Shown here one piece after another: positions 1 to 9,000 of a stretch of DNA of 64,000 nt (the stretch's first letter is position 1; each line of letters begins with the position of its first letter). The notes beneath the pieces are model-generated. The model had not been told where the DNA came from. It did no database searches and was given only the letters and a program-made list of their open reading frames with translations. Position numbers and translations under genes: made by a program. Source of the stretch: Galactobacillus timonensis (GTDB taxonomy: Bacteria; Bacillota_I; Bacilli_A; Erysipelotrichales; Erysipelotrichaceae); assembly GCF_900240265.1 (NCBI RefSeq), contig NZ_LT964740.1, forward strand, positions 362,834 to 426,833, read 5' to 3'.

Positions 1-607
1 CTTTATCCGTGACGGAAACATTGAGCAAGAGCTCTGTATAATCTGAAGTCTTCTCAAACAGCCGCGGTAGGTACTGGTTCAGAGAATTGCATTCCTTGAT
101 GAAAAGGATCTGGAACAGTTCATCGACCGCGTTGTCATTTTTCAGCTGGATGATCTGCTGTTTCTCTTTTTCTGTAAATTCCAGTTCTGTATCAAACGGT
201 GTAGTCACCATATCCGGTTCCAGCTTGGATCCGTTCTCGGAAGACAGCACGCGGATATGATCCGGCATGTAGTCATTGACCTCCATAAACCGGATGGCGA
301 TCAGACGGTTGAACCATGTATAAGCGACTTCTTCCACCACACTGTTAAAAGCAGCCTGATAATCAGAACCTTTTGCCCGGTCATTGATCAGCCTGGCAAG
401 ATGCGCTCTCTGTCGTACAGCATCCCCGGAGATCACATACGGCTCCTTCGTGCCGATGTCATATGCTTCTTCTCCCGGCATGGACTGCGGAAGGGCAGAC
501 TTGATCCCCTGATTCGTAATTCCCATCAGACTGGCTTTATAGGTAATATCTGCAATAAGCTTCTTTCTTGCCCATGTTGCAAAGTTTTTGATCGCTGTCT
601 TATTCAT
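1..607 (-). CDS. pglX: BREX type 1 adenine-specific DNA methyltransferase PglX (N-terminal part, cut by window edge)
   Basis: The first 202 residues begin MNKTAIKNFATWARKKLIAD and contain the GITNQGIKS and YTWFNRLIAIRFME segments characteristic of PglX/BrxX N-termini. In BREX this enzyme N6-methylates adenine in a short asymmetric motif to mark host DNA and is also needed for phage exclusion. The catalytic NPPY motif and target-recognition domain lie beyond the window, so completeness cannot be judged. The start at 607 follows an AAGGACGG-like ribosome site, 25 bp downstream of brxC and in the same operon. Confidence in the family is high because both the N-terminus and the neighbours fit. 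Confidence 0.9.
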   Translation of the reverse strand, partial: MNKTAIKNFATWARKKLIADITYKASLMGITNQGIKSALPQSMPGEEAYDIGTKEPYVISGDAVRQRAHLARLINDRAKGSDYQAAFNSVVEEVAYTWFNRLIAIRFMEVNDYMPDHIRVLSSENGSKLEPDMVTTPFDTELEFTEKEKQQIIQLKNDNAVDELFQILFIKECNSLNQYLPRLFEKTSDYTELLLNVSVTDK

Positions 608-632
608 AGCGTACCGTCCTTACATTCTCCGA

Positions 633-3600
633 TCAGAACTCAATGTTCACGATCGTGTCATCTTCAAGCTGCTTCTCAAGCTGTTTCTTCAGATCTGCCA
701 CAAAGGCATCAATATCCGCCTGTGATTTCACGCGAAGAGATCCCATACCGGTGACATCCTTGATGGTCAGGTTCTTCGTTTTCACTACATGCGGCTTTGG
801 TACCGTAACTACCGGCGGCTTCTCACCCTTTTTCTCTGCTTCTTCTCTGGCACGTCTCTGTTCTTCTTCAATCCGCTTTCTTTCCAGATCCTGATCGATC
901 TTATCCATCTCATTCAGGAGACGGATCTTCTGAGCATCGGCTTTGTCCGCAAAGCTCCGGAGGGAAGAGACATTGTTGCAATGCTCTGCCTGATCATAGA
1001 GATCTGAGAAGTACTGATGATATCTTGCTTCCTTCTCTGCCTTATATGGCTTTTCGGAAAGCACTTCGATGACTCGCTTCTCCGCATCCCGGATAGCGGC
1101 CAGCACTGGCGCTTCCTGAGTATCCAGGATTGCATTGTACAGATTCATGAAAGTTTCCAGCAGTTCCGGAAGCCTCGGGATATTATTATATGGTTCCTGC
1201 TGGTTCAGAATACTTTCGATGGAATGGACATTCTCTTCCAATTTCTCATCGGCGATATAGGTCTTGCTGTCCTCATAAATATTCATAAGGCGAAGCGCAC
1301 GGTCAAAGATCTGCTTCTGTTCGCCTTTGAAGAAACTGCGGACCGGCTCATAGTAATCAGCGAAATCCAGGAAATCGTCCTGATAGCGCTGTATATTCTT
1401 ATAAAATTCCGTTGTGGATTCCGACTGAGAGATCATAGTCAGAAGACGCTTACCGTCACTGACAGTCTTCTTGCCAGGGTATTTTGCATAGTCGTACTGC
1501 ACGAGCAGACGATCCAGTTCTCCCATCATGGTCTGTGCATTGCGGATGAATGCCTGCATCATCTGATCTTCATCATCGAAATCTGTAGAGACATGGAAAA
1601 GCTCCTTCATGACATTCTTGCAGATCTTCTTCTCCCGATCAGAGATCCGGGTCCGCTGCTCCATCATGAGCTTTTCCTGATGCTGCTTCTTCGTGATATA
1701 GGAGATGATCTCGTCTTTCGTCTTATTGATGAGACTGATCTGGGCACCATTCATATAGAAGGTCAGATCTCCCCTGCGGAACAGCTTTGCGATCAGCCAG
1801 TCCACGTCATCCTCGACAAAACCATACGGAGCTTTCATGAAGTAATCCTTTACGGTCTTCATGGAAGTCTTCATATGCATCTGAGTCTGACGCTGGATAT
1901 ACTGCAGGACATCATCCAGAGCATGGACATTCGCTTCTCCCTGATCACCGAGCTTCAGACTCATCTGGCTGCTGGTATCGAACAGCTTTCTGATATCGGA
2001 TTCGCTGAAGGCAGCATCGATATAAGAGAGCTTGTGATAAACCGTGTCCACCAGACGTCCGACAGCTTCATTGATCCGGCTGCTGACATCCTTGGCTTTG
2101 ATATTCGCTTTATCACCATTCACATAGATAGCAGCTTCTTTTAATGCTTCGGTGAGATACACTTTCGCATTGGAGGAACGATCCCGCATTTCCAGACGCT
2201 TTGCATCCTTGATGGATTCATATTTCGTAAGTGCAGATGTTGTGTTGCGTCGGAGGAACTTCTCGATCTTCAGATACGTCTGGATCTCATCCATGAAACT
2301 CCGGTCATTTGGAAGAACAACCAGCACTTCCTTCCCCTGTCCGGACATCATACGGAGAGTGATCTCATCTTCAATATCCGCTGCCGGCGTGATAATGTGC
2401 ACACCGATGTCATTATTCTGATTGGCCTTATATGGGCGGTCATCCACCGTCTGATTGAAGCGGAACGCATAGCGGCCATTGAACTTCGGATACTGATAAC
2501 GGTTATCCTTCAGGATATCATCAAAGATCATCTCCGAAATCTTATTGATGACTTCGGCATTGTCCACCTGTTCTTCTTCGATCTCACGGTTGATTTCCTG
2601 CTCTTCATCGGTCAGGAAGACATAAACATCACCATTCTTCTGAACCAGCATCTGACGTTGCAGAACAGTCAGCGCATCCTGCACTCGTTCCTTCAGGGTA
2701 ATCCGGTCCTCATCAATGCTTGTCATCATGAGTGTTGTGATGTTATCGATATTTGCCTGGATATCCTCAACATACTTGATGAGGAACAGTGTCTTCAGCA
2801 CGTCGATGGCAAAGACATCCCCATCTTTATGTTCCGGATTGATCTTGCCATTGTCATAGGCTTTGATAATCACACTTCGATGGCTATGATCCAGGAAGTT
2901 CTCCATCGGGGCATAGAAGGCATAGAACGGGATCAGAGTTCCTTCCGGCATGCCTCCCCATGCAGCCGCAGACTCCTTGAACATCGCCAGCATGGAACGC
3001 TCACCTTCCGACAGATGCTTTCCGGATGCGCCATGCGTACGAATCGCTGTTAATACAGAAGCGAGTAAGTTGAACTGATACGGAATAAACGGATAGACAT
3101 CCGCAAAATCCTGCGCAGAAGAATAGAGCTTCCGTTCCACAGATCCGGAGAACACAATCCGGTTTTCTATAATCGTTTGCTTCTGTCCATAGAGAAGCCG
3201 CAGCATCTGTGCTGCCGTATCCTTCTTTTCCAGAATTCTCTTCTTAATGACGGCATCGACGTTTGCGGAGGACAGAGAAAGTCTCGTATCGAAGCGTCCC
3301 TGAATCTTGGAGAAGTCATTGCCGATGACCTTTACGATGGAGTCAATATCCTGCTGGGAAGTCACGATGATCCACGCCTTGCCCATGCACTCCCGGCCAA
3401 GATCTTCTTCCAGAGTCTGCAGGTTCAGCATCAGGGCACGGTTGTCTCCAATATACTGTCCTACCTCATCCACAGCAAAGACAACATGATGGTTGTTGCC
3501 CTTGCTGTCGATGTATTTCTTTACACGCTTGGCAAAGTCTTCAATGCTGATCTGATAGGTGCCGGAAGCTTTCTCACACCAGTTTCTTGCCGCATCTTCA

Positions 3601-4259
3601 CTCATGAAGCCCATGTCTGAAAGAACGTCCACGATATCATCCTGAATGAAGTCAAAGTCATTGCGGGCATTTACCCAGGAATCGCCGTAGGCTTTCTCAA
3701 ACTTCTGCTTGAACTCTTCATATCTTCCCTTGTCGGAGAGCTGCTTTTCCAGATCCGCCAGATACGGGATGGATCCGCAGAAGCCCTGCATCTCGTTGAA
3801 AACCTTCAGAAAGACATTGACGATCGCATCCTTGTTTTCCTTACCGTTAGACTCGCTCTTGGAATCAATATTGAAGAGCACAACATCCGTCGGTGTCTGC
3901 GCTGCCAATTGCATATCCGCCAATACTGCTGCATCGGAAATCTTGTTGTCATCGATAAAGTAATCGATCGCATGCTTGCCGGCGATCTCTTTGTTTTCCA
4001 GAAGGTAGGAAAGAATCTTCAAGAGGTGTGATTTACCGGATCCGAAGAAGCCGGAGATCCAGACACCGGTCTTCGTTGTATTTCCGATGATGCCCTGTTT
4101 ATAGGCGGAGAAGAAATCCGCGAAATGTTTCTGCAGTTCCCTGGTAACGACATACTCTTCCAGTTCCTGTTTCACATTCGCATTTTCATCCTGACCGACG
4201 ATAATGACGCCCTGAAGATCACGGTCGATATTCTTCAGGAACATATCTCTGATCTGCAT
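633..4259 (-). CDS. brxC: BREX system P-loop ATPase BrxC
   Basis: This 1208-aa protein matches BrxC/PglY in size and motifs. A Walker A motif, GFFGSGKSH, lies at residues 70-78, and a Walker B-like segment (VVFAVDEVGQ) lies near residue 260. The C-terminal third is charged and probably coiled-coil (RKRIEEEQRRAREEAEKKGE). BrxC is a large AAA+-type ATPase essential for BREX phage exclusion and is thought to assemble with BrxB, PglX and PglZ. It starts at an ATG behind GAGGGGAAGAG, 18 bp after brxB, and ends 25 bp before pglX. A long open frame on the opposite strand (1017-2144) is a shadow caused by codon bias. Confidence 0.95.
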   Translation of the reverse strand: MQIRDMFLKNIDRDLQGVIIVGQDENANVKQELEEYVVTRELQKHFADFFSAYKQGIIGNTTKTGVWISGFFGSGKSHLLKILSYLLENKEIAGKHAIDYFIDDNKISDAAVLADMQLAAQTPTDVVLFNIDSKSESNGKENKDAIVNVFLKVFNEMQGFCGSIPYLADLEKQLSDKGRYEEFKQKFEKAYGDSWVNARNDFDFIQDDIVDVLSDMGFMSEDAARNWCEKASGTYQISIEDFAKRVKKYIDSKGNNHHVVFAVDEVGQYIGDNRALMLNLQTLEEDLGRECMGKAWIIVTSQQDIDSIVKVIGNDFSKIQGRFDTRLSLSSANVDAVIKKRILEKKDTAAQMLRLLYGQKQTIIENRIVFSGSVERKLYSSAQDFADVYPFIPYQFNLLASVLTAIRTHGASGKHLSEGERSMLAMFKESAAAWGGMPEGTLIPFYAFYAPMENFLDHSHRSVIIKAYDNGKINPEHKDGDVFAIDVLKTLFLIKYVEDIQANIDNITTLMMTSIDEDRITLKERVQDALTVLQRQMLVQKNGDVYVFLTDEEQEINREIEEEQVDNAEVINKISEMIFDDILKDNRYQYPKFNGRYAFRFNQTVDDRPYKANQNNDIGVHIITPAADIEDEITLRMMSGQGKEVLVVLPNDRSFMDEIQTYLKIEKFLRRNTTSALTKYESIKDAKRLEMRDRSSNAKVYLTEALKEAAIYVNGDKANIKAKDVSSRINEAVGRLVDTVYHKLSYIDAAFSESDIRKLFDTSSQMSLKLGDQGEANVHALDDVLQYIQRQTQMHMKTSMKTVKDYFMKAPYGFVEDDVDWLIAKLFRRGDLTFYMNGAQISLINKTKDEIISYITKKQHQEKLMMEQRTRISDREKKICKNVMKELFHVSTDFDDEDQMMQAFIRNAQTMMGELDRLLVQYDYAKYPGKKTVSDGKRLLTMISQSESTTEFYKNIQRYQDDFLDFADYYEPVRSFFKGEQKQIFDRALRLMNIYEDSKTYIADEKLEENVHSIESILNQQEPYNNIPRLPELLETFMNLYNAILDTQEAPVLAAIRDAEKRVIEVLSEKPYKAEKEARYHQYFSDLYDQAEHCNNVSSLRSFADKADAQKIRLLNEMDKIDQDLERKRIEEEQRRAREEAEKKGEKPPVVTVPKPHVVKTKNLTIKDVTGMGSLRVKSQADIDAFVADLKKQLEKQLEDDTIVNIEF

Positions 4260-4277
4260 ACTCTCTCTTCCCCCTCG

Positions 4278-4907
4278 TTACCTTGCGATCCGGAATGCCC
4301 GGTAATAATTGTCTTCCTTGCGCTCGTCAAACACGACAAGCTCCTGCTCCGTATAGGTTCCCGGATAGAACAGAACCATCGGCGTGGAAGCAAATTCCTT
4401 CGGCATGTTGTAGAACACTTTGTTGAAGACTTCCGGTGCCTCCAGAAGCGGATAGCACTTGCCAATTCCTGTGATGAATACAACCGCATTCTCCGGTGTG
4501 TGGTCCACGATATACTGCACCAGGTAGTTATCCTTATCCGTGATGCGGAGAGTCCGCTGAACCGCTTTCACTACACGATCAAGCCCGTTCCGTTCTTCCA
4601 TCTTTTCGGTCTTTTCGATGAAGTTCTTGGATTCCAGATAGTCGATGATGATGTCATAGAGATCGAAAACGATCAGCTGAAATCCTTCCGTTCCTTTTTC
4701 ATTGCGCTTCTTCATCTGGTTAATACGGTCACGAACCTGCAGCTCCGCTTCCGGTTCATAATCAAAGACCCAATAATTCACTTCATTGGCCTTACCGTCT
4801 GCACGGCGGAAAGTCGGCCGGTGAATCTTCTCATCCATTTCATCCAGACGGACATTCAGGTTACGCCGCGAGGAACGCAGGCGGCGCACTCTTTCTTCCT
4901 CTGCCAT
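4278..4907 (-). CDS. brxB: BREX protein BrxB (DUF1788)
   Basis: This 209-aa protein has the DUF1788 signature (FQLIVFDLYDIIIDYLES near the middle, TPMVLFYPGTYTEQEL near the C-terminus). BrxB is a conserved BREX type 1 component of unclear biochemistry that is needed for defence. The ATG at 4907 is preceded by GGGGAGG at proper spacing. It sits 3 bp after brxA and 18 bp before brxC, as expected for a single operon in the standard brxA-brxB-brxC-pglX order. No catalytic motif is recognisable. Confidence 0.93.
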   Translation of the reverse strand: MAEEERVRRLRSSRRNLNVRLDEMDEKIHRPTFRRADGKANEVNYWVFDYEPEAELQVRDRINQMKKRNEKGTEGFQLIVFDLYDIIIDYLESKNFIEKTEKMEERNGLDRVVKAVQRTLRITDKDNYLVQYIVDHTPENAVVFITGIGKCYPLLEAPEVFNKVFYNMPKEFASTPMVLFYPGTYTEQELVVFDERKEDNYYRAFRIAR

Positions 4908-4910
4908 CGC

Positions 4911-5513
4911 TTATGCCTCCCCCGTCAAAGCTTTTACGATCGGTGCCATCTCATGATCTGAAAGCCAATGCTCGAATGACGGATCCAGAATTGGTTTCAA
5001 TATCTTCCGCTCCGTCTTACCATTGTCAGTAATACCAGCCTCACAAAGATAAGCCTTATAGGTCCGTCCAAGCCGGTTCAGTGTTTGATCCGTCCACTTC
5101 GCCGCTGTCTCATCCTGAACCTGCTTGTTATGGAAGAAGATCCGGATGTCCGCGTCTGTGAAGGTGTTGCTCCCGATCAGCATCTTCTCCCTAATCACTT
5201 CATAGACAAAATCGAAGAACAGGGTATCGCTTGCCATGATACTGGACAGAACAAACAGCTTCTGTGTTGCGATGTCCGACTCCAGATACAGGTCATAGAA
5301 ATCATCGCCAAGGGCTTTGATTCGCTTTGTCACGGTGTTATAGATCAGTCTCGATCTGGCCGGTGTCTGCGTGCCAAACAGGTTTCCTTCTGAGCTGAGA
5401 TTCTTAATCTCTTCAAAAGATTTTCCCTCCTGCAGAAGTTCCACTTCCTTCCGGAATTCCTGGAACCAGAAGGCAAATTTCACGGCACCGGCGCTATATG
5501 CATTTCTCTTCAT
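4911..5513 (-). CDS. brxA: BREX protein BrxA (DUF1819)
   Basis: This 200-aa protein has the DUF1819 pattern: YSAGAVKFAFWFQEFRKEV at the N-terminus, GNLFGTQTPARSR, and a helical C-terminal half. BrxA proteins are small helical DNA-binding proteins resembling NusB-like folds and are part of the type 1 BREX core. The ATG at 5513 follows GGAGGCAACGGA. The gene lies between the HTH regulator (13 bp gap) and brxB (3 bp gap), which supports cotranscription. Nothing suggests damage. Confidence 0.93.
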   Translation of the reverse strand: MKRNAYSAGAVKFAFWFQEFRKEVELLQEGKSFEEIKNLSSEGNLFGTQTPARSRLIYNTVTKRIKALGDDFYDLYLESDIATQKLFVLSSIMASDTLFFDFVYEVIREKMLIGSNTFTDADIRIFFHNKQVQDETAAKWTDQTLNRLGRTYKAYLCEAGITDNGKTERKILKPILDPSFEHWLSDHEMAPIVKALTGEA

Positions 5514-5526
5514 TCCGTTGCCTCCG

Positions 5527-5742
5527 TTACGCTTCTGCTTTATCAGGAAGGACCTCCAGAATATCTCCGATATCGCAGTTCAGCGCTCCGCAGATCTTCA
5601 TCAGAACCTCCAGGGATACGACTTCATTCTTGCCCATCCTGGCTACAGTATTCGCACTGATCCTCGTCGCCTCACGAAGATCCTTCTTCTTCATTCCCTT
5701 GTCGATCAGGAGTTTCCAAAGCTTGTTGTAACTAAGTCTCAT
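5527..5742 (-). CDS. XRE/Cro-type HTH regulator, first gene of the BREX operon
   Basis: The 71-aa protein is almost wholly a Cro/CI helix-turn-helix (KLLIDKGMKKKDLREATRIS, then ANTVARMGKNEVVSLEVLMKICGALNCDIGDILEVLP). I chose the ATG at 5742 because GAGGG lies 8 nt upstream; an in-frame ATG 15 bp further up overlaps that ribosome site. Small XRE proteins of this type usually control their own operon. Being first in the BREX operon, with a palindrome over the predicted promoter (5800-5822), it is probably the BREX regulator. Whether it represses or activates cannot be read from sequence. Confidence 0.88.
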   Translation of the reverse strand: MRLSYNKLWKLLIDKGMKKKDLREATRISANTVARMGKNEVVSLEVLMKICGALNCDIGDILEVLPDKAEA

Positions 5743-5799
5743 AGTCTTATCCCTCAATGTTTTGGTGCCATCATGAAAAACTGTAAAAATGAAAAATCC

Positions 5800-5822
5800 A
5801 CTGATACCATGATAGCATCAGT
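5800..5822. promoter_or_regulatory. Palindromic operator overlapping the BREX promoter -10
   Basis: ACTGAT (5800-5805) and ATCAGT (5817-5822) are perfect inverted 6-mers with an 11-nt spacer that contains the -10 box. Binding here by the operon's own Cro/CI-type protein would block RNA polymerase, consistent with autorepression. Geometry and position support this; binding is inferred. Confidence 0.5.
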
Positions 5823-5837
5823 AGACTCTCCTCACAA
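5809..5837 (-). promoter_or_regulatory. Predicted sigma-70-type promoter of the BREX operon
   Basis: Read on the minus strand, TTGTGA (5832-5837) and TATCAT (5809-5814) are separated by exactly 17 nt. The -10 lies about 66 nt upstream of the regulator start, and no other box pair as good is seen in this gap. Transcription would produce the HTH-brxA-brxB-brxC-pglX message. Confidence 0.55.
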
Positions 5838-5853
5838 GAAATACTTGCAGATG

Positions 5854-5882
5854 TTGCACTTCTTATTTTTCGAAAATGATAT
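5854..5882 (+). promoter_or_regulatory. Possible promoter of the divergent nuclease-repeat gene
   Basis: TTGCAC (5854-5859) and TGATAT (5877-5882) are spaced by 17 nt and point toward the gene at 6068. The -10 is a weak match and the leader would be about 180 nt, so this is tentative. Confidence 0.25.
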
Positions 5883-5970
5883 TCTATAACGCTTGATGCA
5901 ACAAAAGCGTCACGATATACTATTATCAAAGCAGGTCAAAAAACGTAATTCATTACTATGCAAGCAGTGT

Positions 5971-6019
5971 CTTCGTGTCACGAAGGACCTAAGCTTGTTG
6001 GGGAAGCGCCCCAATCCCC
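5971..6019 (+). other. Orphan oriT-like sequence upstream of the nuclease-repeat gene
   Basis: A 15-nt palindrome, CTTCGTG-T-CACGAAG (5971-5985), is followed by CTTGTTGGGG and a hairpin TTGGGG-aagcg-CCCCAA (5998-6014), then TCCCC. The same arrangement, CTTGTTGGGGA then TCCCCAA then ACCCTGC, occurs upstream of mobC in the nested tet(W) element (43801-43821, opposite strand), where it is a plausible origin of transfer. No mob gene follows this copy; the nuclease-repeat gene begins 49 bp later. It may be an oriT relic, or a live cis-acting site. Confidence 0.4.
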
Positions 6020-6067
6020 TTGAACTTTGCCTGCGGCAAAGAGCTGTTAACAGGAGGAATTCAAAAT

Positions 6068-9000
6068 ATGATGACTCCAAGAGAGTTTTATAAAGAGCGG
6101 TACCCTGAAGAATTTTCCGATAGTGTTGTAATTCGTGTAAGCAAATTGGACCAGGACTTTTTTGCATATTACTTGGACACTTTAACCAGTAATAACAAGG
6201 AAAATGAATTTGAAGATTTCTGCAGGCGCATTGCCCAAAGCGAAATATGTCCAAATCTAATTCCCCATACTGGTCCGACCGGCGGTGGAGATAGTAAGGT
6301 GGATTCTGAAACATATCCTGTTTCTGAGTATATTTCCGAGAAATGGTATTGTGGTTCTCCCTCTGCAGGAAAAGAAAGATGGGCATTCGCTATCAGTGCA
6401 AAACGTGATTGGAAACCAAAAATAAAGTCTGACGTAACAAAAATCATAAAAGTCAATGCAGATCAAGGAAGAAATTATACAAAGATTTTCTTCATGTCTA
6501 ATCAATTCATTCCTGACAAAAAAAGAGCTGAAGCCGAGGATGAGCTACGTAAAGAATTCAGTATTGATGTAAGGATACTTGATCGAAGTTGGTTTATTGA
6601 CAAGGTAATTGGCAATCGTGATAACACTCGTATTGCAGTTGAAACTTTGCACTTATCCGAAAACTTTTTAGATGAAATCAAAACAGGTGCAAAAGATGCT
6701 GTTAGACAGCAACAATTTGAAGCTAACGAACAAAGAATGCAAGCGTCTGATGTCAAATCATCGGAACTTGTCAAATTAAGTCTTGAAAATGTTACGCTCG
6801 CTAGAGAATTGGAATACCCATACGAAAAAGTAAAAGGATTAATTCGTCGGAGTGAAAGAATAGCGAATACATATGGATTAACCATTGATAAAGCATCCGC
6901 AATTTATGAAGCATCCCGTACAGTATTTTGGTGGTATGACGATCCAGACGAATATGTTCGGTTCTATGAAGAATATGAACGATTAGCAACATCAACCAAA
7001 AACATCCATCTCTTCCAAAACCTTATTACAATGTGGATGAATTTATATAGGCTGTCTGCCGATAAGGTATTGGCAAAGATGAACACCGATGTTGATTCTT
7101 CCCAGCGATATGACAACGATCCATTAGCGTTAGCGTCTTTCTATAATGCAAGAGAACATTTAAAAGTCATACAAGAAGAATACAATCATTATATTTCTGA
7201 TGCCTCAAAGCCTAACACAATCCTTGAAGCCAATGCAGCATATTTTCCCATAAGGGTTTTTACAGGTGATCCACTGGATGAAATTATTGACGACTTAATA
7301 AAACTACTTGACCAAAGTGATCTTCATATTGACCTAAACCTCGAAAACATTTTCAAAATGATCGTTGAAGTGCCTATCTTTTCAGCGAGCAATAAATACG
7401 ATGCTCTATTTGAGAAGGCAGTTTCTGTAGCTTCCGCAAAAAAAGAAAAGCAATCTGCTGCCATAATGTTGGTGAAGCGTGCTGAAACCATAGAAAATGA
7501 ACAGCCGTATAAAGCAATTTCTTATTACAGCAGAACCCTAATAAGTCTATACAACAATGAAAATAAGGACCTGCTTATCAAGGTCATATTCCATCTTGCT
7601 AAACTATTTGAAAGCGAAAATTTATTATGGGCTGCAAGGAACTTTTATATATTTGATTTCTGCCTTTGCATGAATCAATATATGAAATACGGCGAAATGT
7701 CTCCTGCCATGATTGCCAGTGCTAGCGCGTTAAAGTATGTTGAACTACAGCTTGGTCATGTTATTAACTCGTTAATATTTGATCGATTTCTTGGAATAAC
7801 AAAATCTTTGTACCCACAAGAAATTCCTAATACTGAAAATGAAGATAGGCACTATGACGCTTTACTCGGTATTCAAATTTTTAGAACGCCTCACGAAACG
7901 GAAACATATTTGCTCCAGCTACCAGAATATCTTAAAAACAATGGCTATATCTTCTCCAATATTGCCTTAAACTACGATTTTGGTCATTACAATGAAGTTC
8001 TGCTTCAAGAGTATGGCGGAAGCAAGGATAATGTAGATAGCTTTATTGGCAAGTGGCAAAATCAACCTGCTCTTGAGCAAATGAAAGCACAACCTTGGTA
8101 TGGTGTAGAAGGCTCCTTGGAGTTTGAAACTTCAGTTTTAGGATGCCACATATATGTAGACGCAGATGGCCCATTTTCGCATGGTGAACTTGAAATCAGC
8201 AGTTCAGTCTTAGCATGCATTGAAAGTTTCTTTGGAACCGCAGTCTCTCAACAGTTGGTATCTATTACCGGAAAAATTACTGTACATCTGCAACATGTTC
8301 CAGGGCAACAGCCATTTGCCCTTTGTGAAGTAGGGCCCGTAAGCAATTACATCACCATGAAATTTGGAGACTATGATTCTTCTGCTATTCTTAAACAACA
8401 AGAGGATTTCTCAAATTGCATTTTGTCTTTGATTGCCTCAATATGCGATTTAATGTTTAATGACGATAATAGCATCGAAAAGTTCAAAGCACTGGTAGAA
8501 TCAGATGAAATATTTCAAAGAACTGAGTCGTTTGCCAACAGTGTGTTTATTGCTATAGAAACTTTAGGAATAAATGTATTCTCATATGAGAAACTGGTTG
8601 AGGATTGCGATGTCACGTCAATGCTCCTAGACCACAAACCTATGTATTCTTCAGAAAACGAAAAATCCGAAGCCACTACTAACCATACTACTGTAGAGCA
8701 TTCCAAAATAATCTTTGAGAAAATACCGGACGCTATCAGGCAAGATATCTCCTCAAATTCAGAGATACAAACTTCTTCAGTAATTAACCTTGGCGCCTGG
8801 GATCAAAGTCATTGGCGTGGCTTGTTATTCCTTAACCCAAGCTACATACATGGAATAGCTTTGCTTTTTGAAAATGAATCCTGTCAATACATATTTCAAG
8901 AGTGGATCCGCGATATAGGCACATATGATAAAGAGGATATTATCGGAATACGAGTGATAAAGAAATATGATAAATTGCATCCATATTGGTACCGAGTAGC

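Noticed and set aside
1017..2144. 375-aa open frame on the plus strand
   Set aside because: It lies entirely antisense to brxC, has no ribosome site or recognisable domain, and is rich in Leu/Ile/His as expected from reverse reading of a biased gene.
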